Below, piece after piece: positions 29,000-39,917 of a stretch of DNA of 64,000 nucleotides; the first letter of the stretch is position 1, and every line of letters begins with the position of its first letter. The stretch spans positions 117,872,213 to 117,936,212 of the forward strand of contig CM044310.1 of assembly GCA_024291935.2 (NCBI GenBank), read 5' to 3'. A program made the position numbers and the translations under genes. The notes beneath the pieces were generated by a model. That model ran no database searches, was not told the origin of the DNA, and saw only the letters and a program-made list of their open reading frames with translations. The DNA comes from Okapia johnstoni (taxonomy: Eukaryota > Chordata > Mammalia > Artiodactyla > Giraffidae).

Positions 29000-29825
29000 T
29001 CCAGAGCAAAGAACCTCAAATCTACCATGCCCAAACTCACCCCTCTCACAGTATTTCCCCATTCTTCCCCAACCCCCACCTCCTCTCTACTAAATGGTCC
29101 CACTACCTTCACAAGTGCTCAAGTCAAAACAAAACTTGAGGTTGTCCTGAGTCCTGTTTCTTTCATCCACTGCCCTCCCCCGAGGCTTGTAAAAGTCCCA
29201 TCTGCTCTGTCTCCAAAACAGATCCAGAATCTGACCACTTCTCTCCAATTCCACTGTCTCCACTCTGCTCCGAGCTACCACTGTTGCTTACCTGGATCAC
29301 TGCAGGAACCTCCTCACTGGTCTGCCCATGTCGGCCCTTTCCACGCTCCACGCTTCATTCACATGCAGTCCAAGGGATCCTGTTAAAATAAAAATTAGAT
29401 TCTGTCACTAGAGCTTAAAATCGTCCAACTGTTCCTGTTTCTCTCAGAATAAAGTCCAAGCTCCTTACCCTGCCAACCTCCAAGCCCCCGGAACCTTTCC
29501 GACCTTCAACCACAATGCATTTGAACACAGACAGGACGTGCACTTTCATGTCCTTTGCATTTGCTGCTAACTCTTATCAGGAAAATCCTTCCCACTGATC
29601 TCATGCCTGACTCCTCCTTCTGGCCTCAGCTCAGAGGATAATTACCTCATATTATTACTTCTCATATCTGGAAAGTATCTTGAGTTGGCTCTTCCACTAG
29701 AATTTAGTGCCTGCAACCTTTCCTGTTTTGTTCATTGCTGTGTCCCCAATTCCTAGAGAACGTTGGGCACCTTGAAGGTACTGAGTGTATATTTGGTGAA
29801 TGAAAGAATGAATGAGTGATTGAAA
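29000..29825 (+). mobile_element. L2 LINE 3' fragment
   Basis: Old LINE-2 phrases: 'gcttacctggatcactgcag', 'ctggtctgccc', 'cagaataaagtccaagctcc', and the terminal 'gaatgaatgagtgattga'. It lies in the 5' UTR intron of CTU1. Confidence 0.65.
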
Positions 29826-29991
29826 GGCTAAGCTGAGATTTGAAGGTGCCAGGCCTGCACAGTGCTGCGGGAAAGTGTTACAGACAATGGGTTTACTCTG
29901 GGCACTATCTAGGCAGCCTCCCGTGAGGCAAGCAACAACCCCCGCAATCCGGAATCCACGTGTAACCCGCCTCCCCTCTCCACCCATCCAG

Positions 29992-30538
29992 GAGAAGCCG
30001 ACCCCTCCCGCCTCTCCAGGACCCCACGATGCCCGCCCCACAGTGCGCCTCTTGCCACAAGGCGCGCGCCGCGCTCCGCCGTCCGCGCTCGGGCCAGGCG
30101 CTGTGCGGCGCCTGCTTCGGCGCCGCCTTCGAGGCCGAGGTGCTGCACACGGTGGTCGCGGGCCGCCTGCTGCCGCCCGGCGCCGTGGTGGCCGTGGGCG
30201 CCTCGGGCGGCAAGGACTCCACGGTGCTGGCGCACGTGCTGCGCGAGCTGGCCCCGCGCCTGGGCATCTCGCTGCACCTCGTGGCGGTGGACGAGGGCAT
30301 CGGCGGCTACCGGGACGCGGCGCTGGCGGCCGTGCGGCGGCAGGCGGCGCGCTGGGAGCTCCCGCTCACCATCGTGGCCTACGCGGACCTCTTCGGGGGG
30401 GCTGGACGATGGACGCCGTGGCCCGCAGCACGGCCGGCTCCGGCCGCAGCCGCGCCTGTTGCACCTTCTGCGGGGTGCTGCGGCGCCGCGCGCTGGAGGA
30501 AGGGGCGCGCCTCGTGGGAGCCACGCACGTCGTGACCG
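29992..30538 (+). CDS. CTU1: CTU1 first coding exon with short 5' UTR
   Basis: Acceptor 'cccatccag' at 29991, 37 nt of UTR, then ATG in the good context 'cccacgatgc'. Extremely GC- and CpG-rich, unlike the surrounding intron. The coding sequence starts at 30029. It contains the G7 frameshift. Confidence 0.85.
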
Positions 30539-32830
30539 GTGAGCGCAGGCGCGGCCCAGAGGGGGCGGGGTGGGAGGGGCGCATGCGCGGGAGAGGGTCG
30601 GGCGCCGTAAGGGGGCTGCAGTGCGTGCCCAAGGGGGTAATGGAGACTTTGTATGTCTTAGTTGGAGAATCTAAATAGCAAGAAGGGGATATGCACGCTC
30701 ACTGAAGGTTCAAGGGCATAGTATGTGCACATCTTTAGGATGGGCATGACAAGCTTTTGAGTCACTGCCATTATCTGGCACATACTCATGCATGCCAAGT
30801 CGCTTCAGTCGTCTCGACCTCTTTGAGACCCTATGGGCTGTAGCCGACAACAGCCAGGCTCCTTTGTGCATGGGATTCTCCAGGCAAGAATACTGGAGTG
30901 GGTTGCCGTGCTCTTCTCCAGGGGATCTTCCCAACCCAGGGATAGAACCTGCGTCTCTTGCGGCTTCTGCATTGCAGGTGGATGCTTTACCGCTGAGCCA
31001 CTGGAAAAGCCCTATCTGGTACACACATGCTGGCAAATAGAGGGGTGGAAGAGTACTCTCTGGGGCTAGGGCTATGGTTTTCTGCACTGTTTCCTTTTTA
31101 ATGACATCCTCTGTGTCCCCTTTTATAAAAGGAGGGGCGTGGAGAGGCATCGCCCATCAGAAGCCATCTATAGTCCTGAAACGCAACTGCGTCTTTTAAC
31201 TCCTTTTGTCTTTCAGCCTCTCTCTTCTAACTTTTTCTCTGTCCCAGTCATTACTTCAACAAATAATTATTGACCATTTATTTTGTACCACATGCAAGCT
31301 ATGTACCAGAGAACAAACTACCTAACCTCAGTTACCTCTCCTATGTAACAGGGCTCCTAATATTATCCAGATCCTAGACTTACTGGGAATTAGATGAATT
31401 ATGTATGAAACACTCAGACAAGAGACTGAGAAACAGTAAACCTATAAACATTTGCTGCTGTGATGATGCAAAAGCCAGTGTCTGATCCTGTCCGTTTCTC
31501 ACATACATAATTATAACCTGATAAGTGCAATTAAGGAAAGTGATGCAGGAAGACCTAGTGAAGGGAGAAAGGAAGAGTTTCCTGAGTAATCAGAGACCTG
31601 AAGGCTGAGTGGGTCCTTAGATGAAAGACCAAAAGGGGTTTGGGAGAGATTCTGACCAGAGGAAACAGCAAAGGTCCTCAGGAGGGAAAGTATGGCCGAT
31701 TTAAGAAGCCCTAAGACCCATTTTTACTATAGACTCAAGTATGAGAATTCCATAGACAGAAGCGCCTGGCGGGCTATAGTCCATGGGGTTGCAAAGAGTC
31801 GGACATGCCTGAACAACTTTCACACACACACAAGTATAAGATGACAAGTTGCAGAATAAATTTAGCTTCAATTTTACGGTGACTGTTGTGTGAATGTGCA
31901 CTTACTTCCTCCCTGGTCCTCTAAACACCATGGTCTGCATTCTCAGAGGCACTTGTGTCAACAGCCCACTTGAGAGTCTCCATCAAAGGCCTTTTGGACG
32001 TCTGTGCAGTCTGAAGTACACTTTTCACTGAGATTGAAATGAGATTTGCTGCGTAAAGCACTTTTACTCGATACATGAAAGGGCACCTAGCACGGGGCCT
32101 GGTCTGCGATAAGTGGGGGGTAAGTGAGGCTCCCCGGGTTGCTCCATGGGCGCCTGGGTGCGTCGCCCTCTCGTTTCTCGCCGGGTCCCCCCGCAGCCGC
32201 CCCCAGGCCGCCCCGCGGTGCCCCAGGGCCTCCTCCCGCGGCCCCGCCGGCCCCGGCCCCCTCCTCACGGCTCCCGTCTCTCCTCCCCCAGGACACAACG
32301 CGGACGACATGGCGGAGACGGTGCTCATGAACTTCCTGCGGGGCGACGCGGGCCGGCTGGCGCGGGGCGGGGGCCTGGGCTCTCCGGGCGAGGGGGGCGC
32401 CCTGCCGCGCTGCCGCCCGCTGCAGCTGGCATCGCAGAAGGAGGTGGTGCTGTACGCGCACTTCCGCCGCCTCGACTACTTCTCCGAAGAGTGCGTGTAC
32501 GCGCCCGAGGCCTTCCGCGGCCACGCGCGCGACCTGCTCAAGATGCTGGAGGCGGCGCGGCCGTCGGCGGTGCTGGACCTGGTGCACTCGGCCGAGCGCC
32601 TGGCGCTGGCCCCGGCCGCGCGGCCCCCGCCGCCCGGCGCCTGTTCCCGCTGCGGGGCGCTGGCCAGCCGCGCGCTCTGCCAGGCCTGCGCGCTCCTGGA
32701 CGGCCTGAACCGCGGCCGGCCCCGCCTGGCCATCGGCAAGGGCCGCCGCCGGGGGCTGGACGAGGAGGGGCCGCCGCGGGAGCCGCAGCCGTCCCGACCG
32801 CCGACTTCCGAGCCGGTCCCCGACTTCTAG
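30029..32830 (+). CDS. CTU1: CTU1, cytosolic tRNA 2-thiouridylase subunit 1 (frameshifted as given)
   Basis: Two coding exons, 30029-30538 and 32292-32830, with donor GTGAGC and acceptor 'tcccccag'. With CTU2 the protein forms the cytosolic thiolase that, fed by URM1, converts U34 of tRNA Lys, Glu and Gln to the 2-thio form. Visible features: paired CxxC near residues 6-9 and 26-29, the PP-loop ATP-binding SGGKDS at 59-64, a CCTFC motif at about 141-145, [15 protein letters not shown] just after the splice, and a C-terminal cysteine cluster [16 protein letters not shown] at about 287-302. A G7 run at 30395-30401 has two bases more than the frame needs; downstream codons ([19 protein letters not shown]) are intact in the shifted frame. 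Read literally, translation stops at 30533-30535 after 168 aa; 508+539 nt would encode 348 aa, the human length I remember. An assembly error or a true mutation are both possible. Confidence 0.9.
30788..31012 (-). mobile_element. Bov-tA SINE in CTU1 intron
   Basis: Minus-strand copy from 'catgccaagtcgcttcagtc' to 'gctgagccactggaaaagcc'. Confidence 0.88.
31745..31830 (+). mobile_element. Bov-A SINE fragment
   Basis: Short plus-strand piece, 'agtccatggggttgcaaag' with 'cggacatgcctgaacaac', followed by a (ca)n stub. Confidence 0.75.
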
Positions 32831-33608
32831 AGACTCCAGTTCCCCGCTGGGATCCGGCGCCATGGGGGCGCGGGGCCGCCTGTAAATGACATGGAATGAA
32901 CCCGAGTTACCTGAGCCCGGGTTTCGTGTGCAGCTGGGAGAGAGACGGAACCTGTTACCTGCGATCCTGCAGACCCTGGGGCTCTGGGCTCCTGGGGCTG
33001 CGGGCCGGGGACTCCTGGGTCTCAGAGAGGGGAGCACTAAACGACCTTCCATCCCTGAGCGAGTGGGAATTAGGGGGCTGCTTGCCTGTACCTCTGTGGG
33101 GTTCTGGACGAGCTCAGATAGTCCTAACCCTTCTCGATTGCCTACTGCCTGCCTGATGTTAGTGTTTGCCTGCAGTGGGATAAGCACAACCACACAACTG
33201 GATGGACATGTCAGTTACAGCGCTCATGGTGTTTCTGTGTGAGGGCTGTGGGTACTGCAGGCGCTGGGCCATCTCATTTCCCCACACCATGATCTCATTG
33301 GCTGCAGCCCGAGGCCCATAACTGGCCTGAGGTCACCTCTCTGGAGCCCCACCTGGGGGCTCTCACCCAGGTCTACCTGGAGTTCTTCAAGACGGTGGAA
33401 TCAGTCCTTCTCCCCACTATCGCCTGAATCTCTGTCTGATGGATGAAGAGCAAATGGGGTGGCTCTCCAGACTTCAGATTCTAGAGGCAGAGCTGGGTGA
33501 GCTTGGATCAGTGACTCAGCCTCTCGGATCTTCCATTTTCTCCGCTGAAAATGGAATCAAGGCCTCCCACCTAAGCACTGTTTTGAATGTTTGATAAAGC
33601 GCTCAATA
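32292..33608 (+). CDS. CTU1: CTU1 last exon (coding to 32830) and 3' UTR
   Basis: The coding part is one open frame of 539 nt ending TTC TAG. The 3' UTR probably runs to the AATAAA at about 33603-33608 ('gctcaataaatgtg'). Long open frames on the opposite strand and in the other plus frame come from high GC content and are not genes. Confidence 0.75.
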
Positions 33609-33609
33609 A

Positions 33610-36060
33610 ATGTGTCCGACTTGGCTGTTCACACTAAGGTTTGGCCACCAGGGGGCGCTCGATTTCGGGGTTGCTGCCCTGCCGATCCAGACAGGTGTGA
33701 GACTAGAAACTGCCTGCCTGACTCCTGGGCAGTCTTGGTGTCCTCAGTCCCACCTCCAAGCTTTTCTGGGCTGCTCCTTTGTTAGAAATGCCCTCCTTTC
33801 CCATCTTCCCGCTCACATCCTCCAGGGGCCTCCTAGAAGCGTCTCTGAATCTCTCCTGCCACCCTGCCCAGCCCAGGACATTGGGACTCTCCCAAACCCC
33901 AGCCGCTGGGTCCTTACTGTGTGGCCGTTCAGCCCTTTGGGGCCCTGTTCTTCCTAGCTGAACTGAACTTTAGGGACAGAAACCATATCTGTGTTTCCAC
34001 TGGATAACACAACATCATTCTTTCCACATTTATGGAGCCCTTGACGTCTGCAAGGGCATTTCTAGACATCGGTGGGAGAGAAAATTAAAAAAAAAAAAAT
34101 TTGGTCACGGAGTTTACAATCTTGTGGGAGAGGTAATAGACAATATGTAATATGAAGTCATAATGATGGGAGCTGTGAATAGGAGACAAAACAACACACG
34201 GGGAAAGCGAGTGAAGTGTCCTATTTTAGTTTTGAGAGGCCACGGCCTCTTTGAGATGGTGACTTTTGAGCAAAGACCAGAATAAAGCAAATGAGGGACT
34301 TCCCTGGTGGTCCAGTGGATAATACTCAGCACTCCCAATGCAGGGGGCCTGAGTTCGATCTCTGGTCAGAGAACTAGATCCCACGTACCACAAGGAACGA
34401 CCCTGTGTGCCGTAAGACCTGGTGCAGCCAAATAAATCTTTAAGGCGATGCCAAATAGAGCAAACAAGGTTTCTAGCCTTAGTGGAATATCTCATGTCAG
34501 AGCAACACTTCCACTAAGACCAACTAGGAACACACACACACGCTATTTGAACACATGAAACAGCTACCAAGGCAGCTAAGATCCCCCCCCAAAAGAGAAC
34601 CTCATTCAGTGGGAGGGGCCAGAAGGCAGAGGAAGCAAGCAGAAAGCATAAGCTGAGCTGAGCTGAACTTTCAGTAGCAACACAGGGCTGGAGACAGGAA
34701 TGGAGTGTGGGGCCGCCGAGGCAGGCAGGACTGGAGGGGCCAAAATCCTGGGCAGAAGGGAAGAGCATTGAGATCAGCCCATCGTGAGGAAAGGCTGTGA
34801 CAAGAAACACTCCCTTGCCAGTTGTTGGGTGTCCTACCCCCTCACCAGACCGTAGCATGGGGTTCAGGATCTCCTTGTGCCCTGACTCCGGGGTTCCCAG
34901 GATGCAAATGTCAGGTATTAGGGTCAGCACCGAGGAGGGACAGAGAGAACCAGAGCTCGAAAAGAATGACAATAATCAGAGGCTGAAACAGAAGTGAGGT
35001 GCTGGCTCCAGCCCCAGAATTAGATGTGGTGTTTGCAGGTTTCTGGGGTCAACTTGAGTTCAGAAAGCCACTGGATTAGTAGATGGCTCTCAGCAGAGTC
35101 TCAGGTTTCCCGTGAGCCGTGAGCTCACACCTTGAGAGTGAGTTCTAACCTCTTATCAATTCCTCCAGTCCCAGAAAACCTTCCCTCTTTATAGTATCTA
35201 TCGAATCTTCCTCTCCTTACCCCACTACTACTTTTTCCTGACCTTGCCTGGCTTTCTCTACTCTTCATAATTCTGTGTGGTGGTCCATTGAGGCCACAAG
35301 ATCCTTTCCCCAATCTGAATATTTACCATTCATGTAGAATGAATGAAAACTTAGAATTTACTTTTGTGACCTATCAGTTAAACCAGATTTCTGAGACTTC
35401 ATTCCTTTATTTAAGCTGAATCAGGACTTGGCAGAGCACCAGGCATGCAAAATGATCATAATCATGTTCTCTATCACCCAGAGCCCTGTGGTGGTATGAA
35501 AAAGGGATTAAAGACAAGTGCAGAATATCAACCTACTGGAAAGTGAGGGAAGAAACCTGACACAGAAGATTTTCTGCAAAGGTTGAGGGTAGAGTCAGTC
35601 CTGAGGGGAAAGGAACTCAGTGGCCTGTGAGAAATGCATTGTGTCCCTGAAGCTAAATCTCCTACACCCCTGGAGGAGGAGGTTTTCAGGGGAGACTGAG
35701 GAGGAGCTTGGCTGTCCCCTGCCCAGCACCTCTGTCCTGAGGGACAGAAGGTCACCAGTCCCATTTCCCAGCCCTCTTTCCTCTGCATTTGAGGCTAGTC
35801 GAGTCTCTGCCCCCAGGGGGCACTCCAATCACCTTGCCAGACCCCCGGAGCGCCTAGCCGAAGTGTTGTCGCTGTCCATGGTCCTGGAGCGTAGCTGGGG
35901 TCCCAGTAATGGATTCTAGGAATCCATGTCCTCTTAGCACCACACTAGAACTATTAGCTTCTTTCCTCACAGCTACTTGATAAAGTTTAGGAAATAATTT
36001 ATCCTTGTTTGGGTGATTGTTTTGTGGCGTGGGGGGTACTCGCCGAGGCCCACACTACTT
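33610..36060. other. Intergenic interval between CTU1 and the SIGLEC 3' end
   Basis: No gene recognised. Contains a poly-A-like run at 34088, the CHR SINE at 34292 and otherwise unique, moderately GC-rich sequence. Frames of up to about 150 codons here lack splice context and family resemblance. Confidence 0.4.
34292..34442 (+). mobile_element. CHR-2 type SINE
   Basis: Plus-strand head 'gggacttccctggtggtcc', body 'caatgcagggggcctgag', tail 'gcagccaaataaatc'. Confidence 0.88.
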
Positions 36061-36064
36061 GGTG

Positions 36065-37167
36065 AAAGTGCAAGTTGCTCAGTCATGTCCAACTCTTTGC
36101 GACCCCATGGACTATACAATTCTCCAGGCCTGAATACTGGAGTGGGTAGCCTTTCCCTTCTCCAAGTGATCTTCCAAACCCAGGGATCGAACCCAGTTCA
36201 GTTCAGTTCAGTGGCTCAGTCGTGTCCAACTCTTTGTGATCCCATGAACCCCAGCATGCCAGGCCTCCCTGTCTATCACCAATTCCTGGAGTCTACCCAA
36301 ACTCATGTCCATTGAGTCGGTGATGCCATCCAACCATCTCATCCTCTGTCATCCCCTTCTCCTCCTGCCCTCAATCTTTCCCAGCATCAGGGTCTTTTTC
36401 AGATGAGTCAGCTCTTCACATCAGGTGGCCAAAGTATTGGAGTTTCAGCTTCAACATCAATCCTTCCAATGAACACCCAGGACTGATCTACTTTAGGATG
36501 GACTGGCTGGATCTCCTTGCAGTCCAAGGGACTCTCAAGAGTCTTCTTCAACACCATAGTTCAAAAGCATCAATTCTTCAGCGCTCAGCTTTCTTTAGAG
36601 TCCAACTCCCACATCCATACATGACTACTGGAAAAACCATAGCCTTCACTAGACAGACCTTTGTTGACAAAGTAATGTCTCTGCTTTTTAATATGCTGTC
36701 TAGGTTGGTCATAACTTTCCTTCCAAGGAGTAAGCACCTTTTAATTTCATGGCTGCAATCACCATCTGCAGTGATTTTGGAGCCCAGAAAAATAAAGTCA
36801 GCCACTGTTTCCACTGTTTCCCCATCTATTTGCCATGAAGTGATGGGACTGGATGCTATGATCTTCGTTCTCTGAATGTTGAGCTTTAAGCCAACTTTTT
36901 CACTCTCCTCTTTCACTTTCATCAAGAGGCTCTTTAGTTCTTCTTCACTTTCTGCCATAAGGGTGGTGTCATCTGCATATCTGAGGTTATTGATATTTCT
37001 CCTGGTAATCTTGATTCCAGCTTGTGCTTCATCCAGCCCAGCATTTCTCATGATGTACTCTGCATATAAGTTAAATAAGCAGGGTGACATTATACAGCCT
37101 TGATGGAACCCAGGTGTCCCGCATTGCAGGCAGATTCTTTACCAGCTGAGCCACCACGGAAGCCCTT
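36065..37167 (-). mobile_element. Bov-tA SINE split by BovB
   Basis: The SINE body is at 36065-36196 and the head at 37106-37167 ('gcattgcaggcagattct', 'gagccaccacggaagccc'). Both carry the junction 'gaacccag'. Confidence 0.8.
36197..37105 (-). mobile_element. 5'-truncated BovB LINE with intact RT core segment
   Basis: Minus strand: starts near MSPCLFNLYAEYIMRN, contains the reverse-transcriptase catalytic YADD (NLRYADDTTLMAESEEE) and the later VMYGCGSWTLKKAER, in one 170-codon frame. The (agttc)n terminus is at 36197-36210. Flanked by 'gaacccag' at 36189-36196 and 37106-37113, the likely 8-bp target duplication. Confidence 0.88.
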
Positions 37168-37540
37168 GGGGCCAGCCCCCAAAGAGATTCCTCAACCAGA
37201 GCCAATGTCGTAGATGGGCTGGCCCCTGTTCTTATTATGATTGCAAGATACACTTCAGCAAGAACTATCAGGAAACTTTGAAAAAAGCAAGGCTTACTGC
37301 TCACAAGTCCTGGAGGATACACAGCACACCCGAGGGCCAGGTGAAGGAGGTGGGAGAGAGCATGGATCCTCAGCTCTGCCTTTATTGGGGTACACGGTGG
37401 GGTCCCTAGAGTATTGTAGGTTCACTTTTATTGGCAAATTTAAAACATTGGACCTGGAATTAAGGTGTAAGAAGGGAAAAGCAGGGTCAGACAAGAATCA
37501 GTTATCTAGTTCACCCAGAGCTTTCTAAATGGGAATTTCA

Positions 37541-37735
37541 GGGACTTCTCTGGCGGTCCAGTGGTTAAGGCTTCTCCTTCCAATGCAGGATGGGGGGGTG
37601 GGGTGGGCTCAATCCCTGGTGAGGGAGCTAAGATCCCACATGCTTTGTGGCCAAAAACCAAAATATAAGACAGAAGCAATGTGGTAACAAATTCAATAAA
37701 GATTTTAAAAAGGTCCCCATCAAAAAAAAATCTTT
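37541..37735 (+). mobile_element. CHR-2 type SINE
   Basis: Plus-strand 'cagggacttctctggcggtcc' head (first 20 bases diagnostic) and a '(a)n' rich tail near 37720-37735. Confidence 0.8.
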
Positions 37736-38204
37736 AAAAGGGAACTTCATGGGTGGGGCCACCTGGCTCTTTAAAGTCATAGCTGTCAATATGTTTATTC
37801 GAGATGAATTATTTGAGCTGGATGTCTCTGAAAAGGATGCCTGGGCAATCAAAAGTTTAACGTCAGGCGTTTACATTCAAAAAAGCTTAAGCTTATTGTT
37901 AGGCACTCACACTACAATGCTGCTGGTGAAATATTGTCTATTTTTGTGTTAGTGCTACTTCCTTTAAAAATTAATTAATTCAATTTTAGAGGAGGGGGAG
38001 TATGAGCTCTTTCTTCAGTTTCCAAATCTGTCCGTGAGCTCAGGTTTGAAGGATGAAATGGTGGAAACAGATGAAAGCTAGGCAGCATGACCTCCAGGAA
38101 AGAGATCTCAAATTGCAAAGACATTTGTATGAACAAGCCTGGAAGGCACAAGGAAGAATGGACCAAGAGGAGAGGGTGGGTGAGTAGATAGCAGTGAGGT
38201 CATC

Positions 38205-38632
38205 AGTCAGTCAGTCAGTTCAGTCGCTTGGTCGTGTCCAACTCTTTGCAACCCCGTGAACTGCAGCATGCCAGGCCTCCCTGTCCATCACCAACTCCCA
38301 GAGCTTGCTCAAATTCATGTCCATCGAGTCAGTGATGCCATCCAACATCTCATCCTCTGTCATCCTCTTCTCCTCCTGCCCTCAATCTTTCCCAGCATCA
38401 GGGTCTTTTCAGTTGAGTCAGTTCTTCACATCAGGTGGCCAAAATATTGGAGTTTCATCTTCAGCATCAGTCCTTCCAATGAATATTCAGGACTGATTTC
38501 CTTTAGGATGGACTGGTTGGATCTCCTTGCTGTACAAGAGACTCTCAAGAGTCTTCTCCAACACCGAAGTTCAAAAGCATCAATTCTTTGGTGCTCAGCT
38601 TTCTTTATAGTCCAACTCTCTATAGACAGTTC
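38205..38632 (-). mobile_element. BovB LINE 3' fragment
   Basis: Minus-strand BovB terminus with 'tcagtcagtcagttcagtcg' at its 3' end and the usual 'cagtgatgccatccaac' segment. No long frame remains. Confidence 0.85.
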
Positions 38633-38984
38633 TAGCGTGATGCTAAGAGGGAATAGATTTGTTCAGGAATGTTGCGGTCAGCTCTGGCTGTTGGAAAGAT
38701 ATCTTTAGGGTCTATAAATGAAATAGGGAAGGGACTGGAGGTCAGTGGGTGAGGAAATATGCTGGAAGAATTGACAGATAAAAGTTAGGCAAGGAGATAA
38801 CCCCAGACAGATGATAAGATGCTGGTTATAAGATTATAGATGCCAGGCTGAGGGGCTAGTCTTTCCCTGGGGAGACTCCAGAGAGTTCTGGGATGGAGAA
38901 TGACATCAATAAGTTTCCACTCTGTCCTCTGGTCCTGGTGTAAAAAATGAATACACTGAAGCCTCAATTAGAGTCCAGAAGGGG

Positions 38985-39262
38985 GAGCTCTCACTGGCTG
39001 TGATGATATCAGAGCCCAGCAGGAAGAAGGAAGACTCCTTCCTTCCCGGCAAGGACTCAGCCAATGAAAAGCCATGGACTGTTTACTCTAGCCCTCAACT
39101 TCCTTTGCCCCTCTATAAACGTGGTCTCCTTCCCTCCTTGAATTGGAGCTTGCACAAGGCTCCCCACGGTTGCAGACCCCAAGCTGCAATTCTGGGCTAA
39201 TGCCAAATTAAACCCATCAACAGCTGGCTGTCTATTTGTTTCACGTCAACATAGTCACCCTC
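38985..39262 (+). mobile_element. Possible LTR with promoter-like layout
   Basis: CCAAT ('agccaatgaaaagcc', about 39057), a TATA-like 'ctctataaacg' (about 39111) and 'aattaaaccc' (about 39207) occur in promoter-R-polyA order, followed by a CA-type end. This arrangement is characteristic of LTRs. I cannot name the family and saw no duplication. Confidence 0.35.
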
Positions 39263-39725
39263 AGAAGAGCTTGACGGGAGGACCTTTCTGTTCAGGAAGA
39301 GAAACCAGCAGACACTACGCACACGCCATGTGATAGGACCTCTGTTCATTGGTTTTAATACGTTCTTCCTTTTTTTCCTTCGAGGTTTTTCCCCTTTATT
39401 TTTTTCTTTTTATATGTTCTTTCTTTAATGTTCACCAGCTTGGAGGTAAGACACATGATCTCTGAGTTACAGAACAGAAAACTGAGACACAGAGAGGTGG
39501 ACTGAATCGCTTGCTAACGGTGCCTTAGGAAGTGCTGGAACCTGTCTGTGAGCCTAAGTTTCTCTAACCCCATCATCTGTCTTCTTTCTGCTCTACCTGG
39601 GGACACTCATACATACAGTAGTTAGATATTGCTACCAAGGCTTCATCAGCTAGTCTCTGACCTCTTCTTGAACCCACAGAGGCTGTGGTTCCCCCATCTG
39701 GGACCGAGGTCTGGATGAGTCCTCA

Positions 39726-39917
39726 TTAGCTTGTTTTGATCTCGGAGTACTCGGTGCTGGTGGCCTCCTGGTCGTGAGGCTCCGGAAATGTCATCTCATG
39801 AAAGTTGAGGGAGGCATAATGGAGCTCTTCCTGTTCCCCTGGGGGTGGGGCGTCCTCTGCAGGGGACAGCACCGTCTGGTTGGGGGGGCTGTCTGAGCAA
39901 GGCTTTTGCCTGGCACC
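39726..39917 (-). CDS. SIGLEC5: SIGLEC5-like terminal exon with ITIM
   Basis: 192 nt from acceptor 'cttttattcag' to [17 protein letters not shown], then [10 protein letters not shown] and [13 protein letters not shown]. Too short for a simple frame search, but unmistakable beside the SIGLEC5 tail. A minus-strand AATAAA-type signal is at about 39397-39403, roughly 325 nt past the stop. Confidence 0.9.
   Translation of the reverse strand, partial: GARQKPCSDSPPNQTVLSPAEDAPPPGEQEELHYASLNFHEMTFPEPHDQEATSTEYSEIKTS

Noticed and set aside
32146..32889. 247-codon plus-strand frame overlapping the CTU1 last exon
   Set aside because: Alternative frame of the genuine CTU1 exon; P/R/A/G-rich, no conserved motif.
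32087..33193. 368-codon open frame on the minus strand over CTU1
   Set aside because: Antisense shadow of a very GC-rich coding exon; low-complexity A/R/G/Q-rich translation with no family resemblance or splice context.
36578..37090. 170-codon reverse-transcriptase frame as a host gene
   Set aside because: BovB LINE fragment, 5'-truncated with a target duplication.
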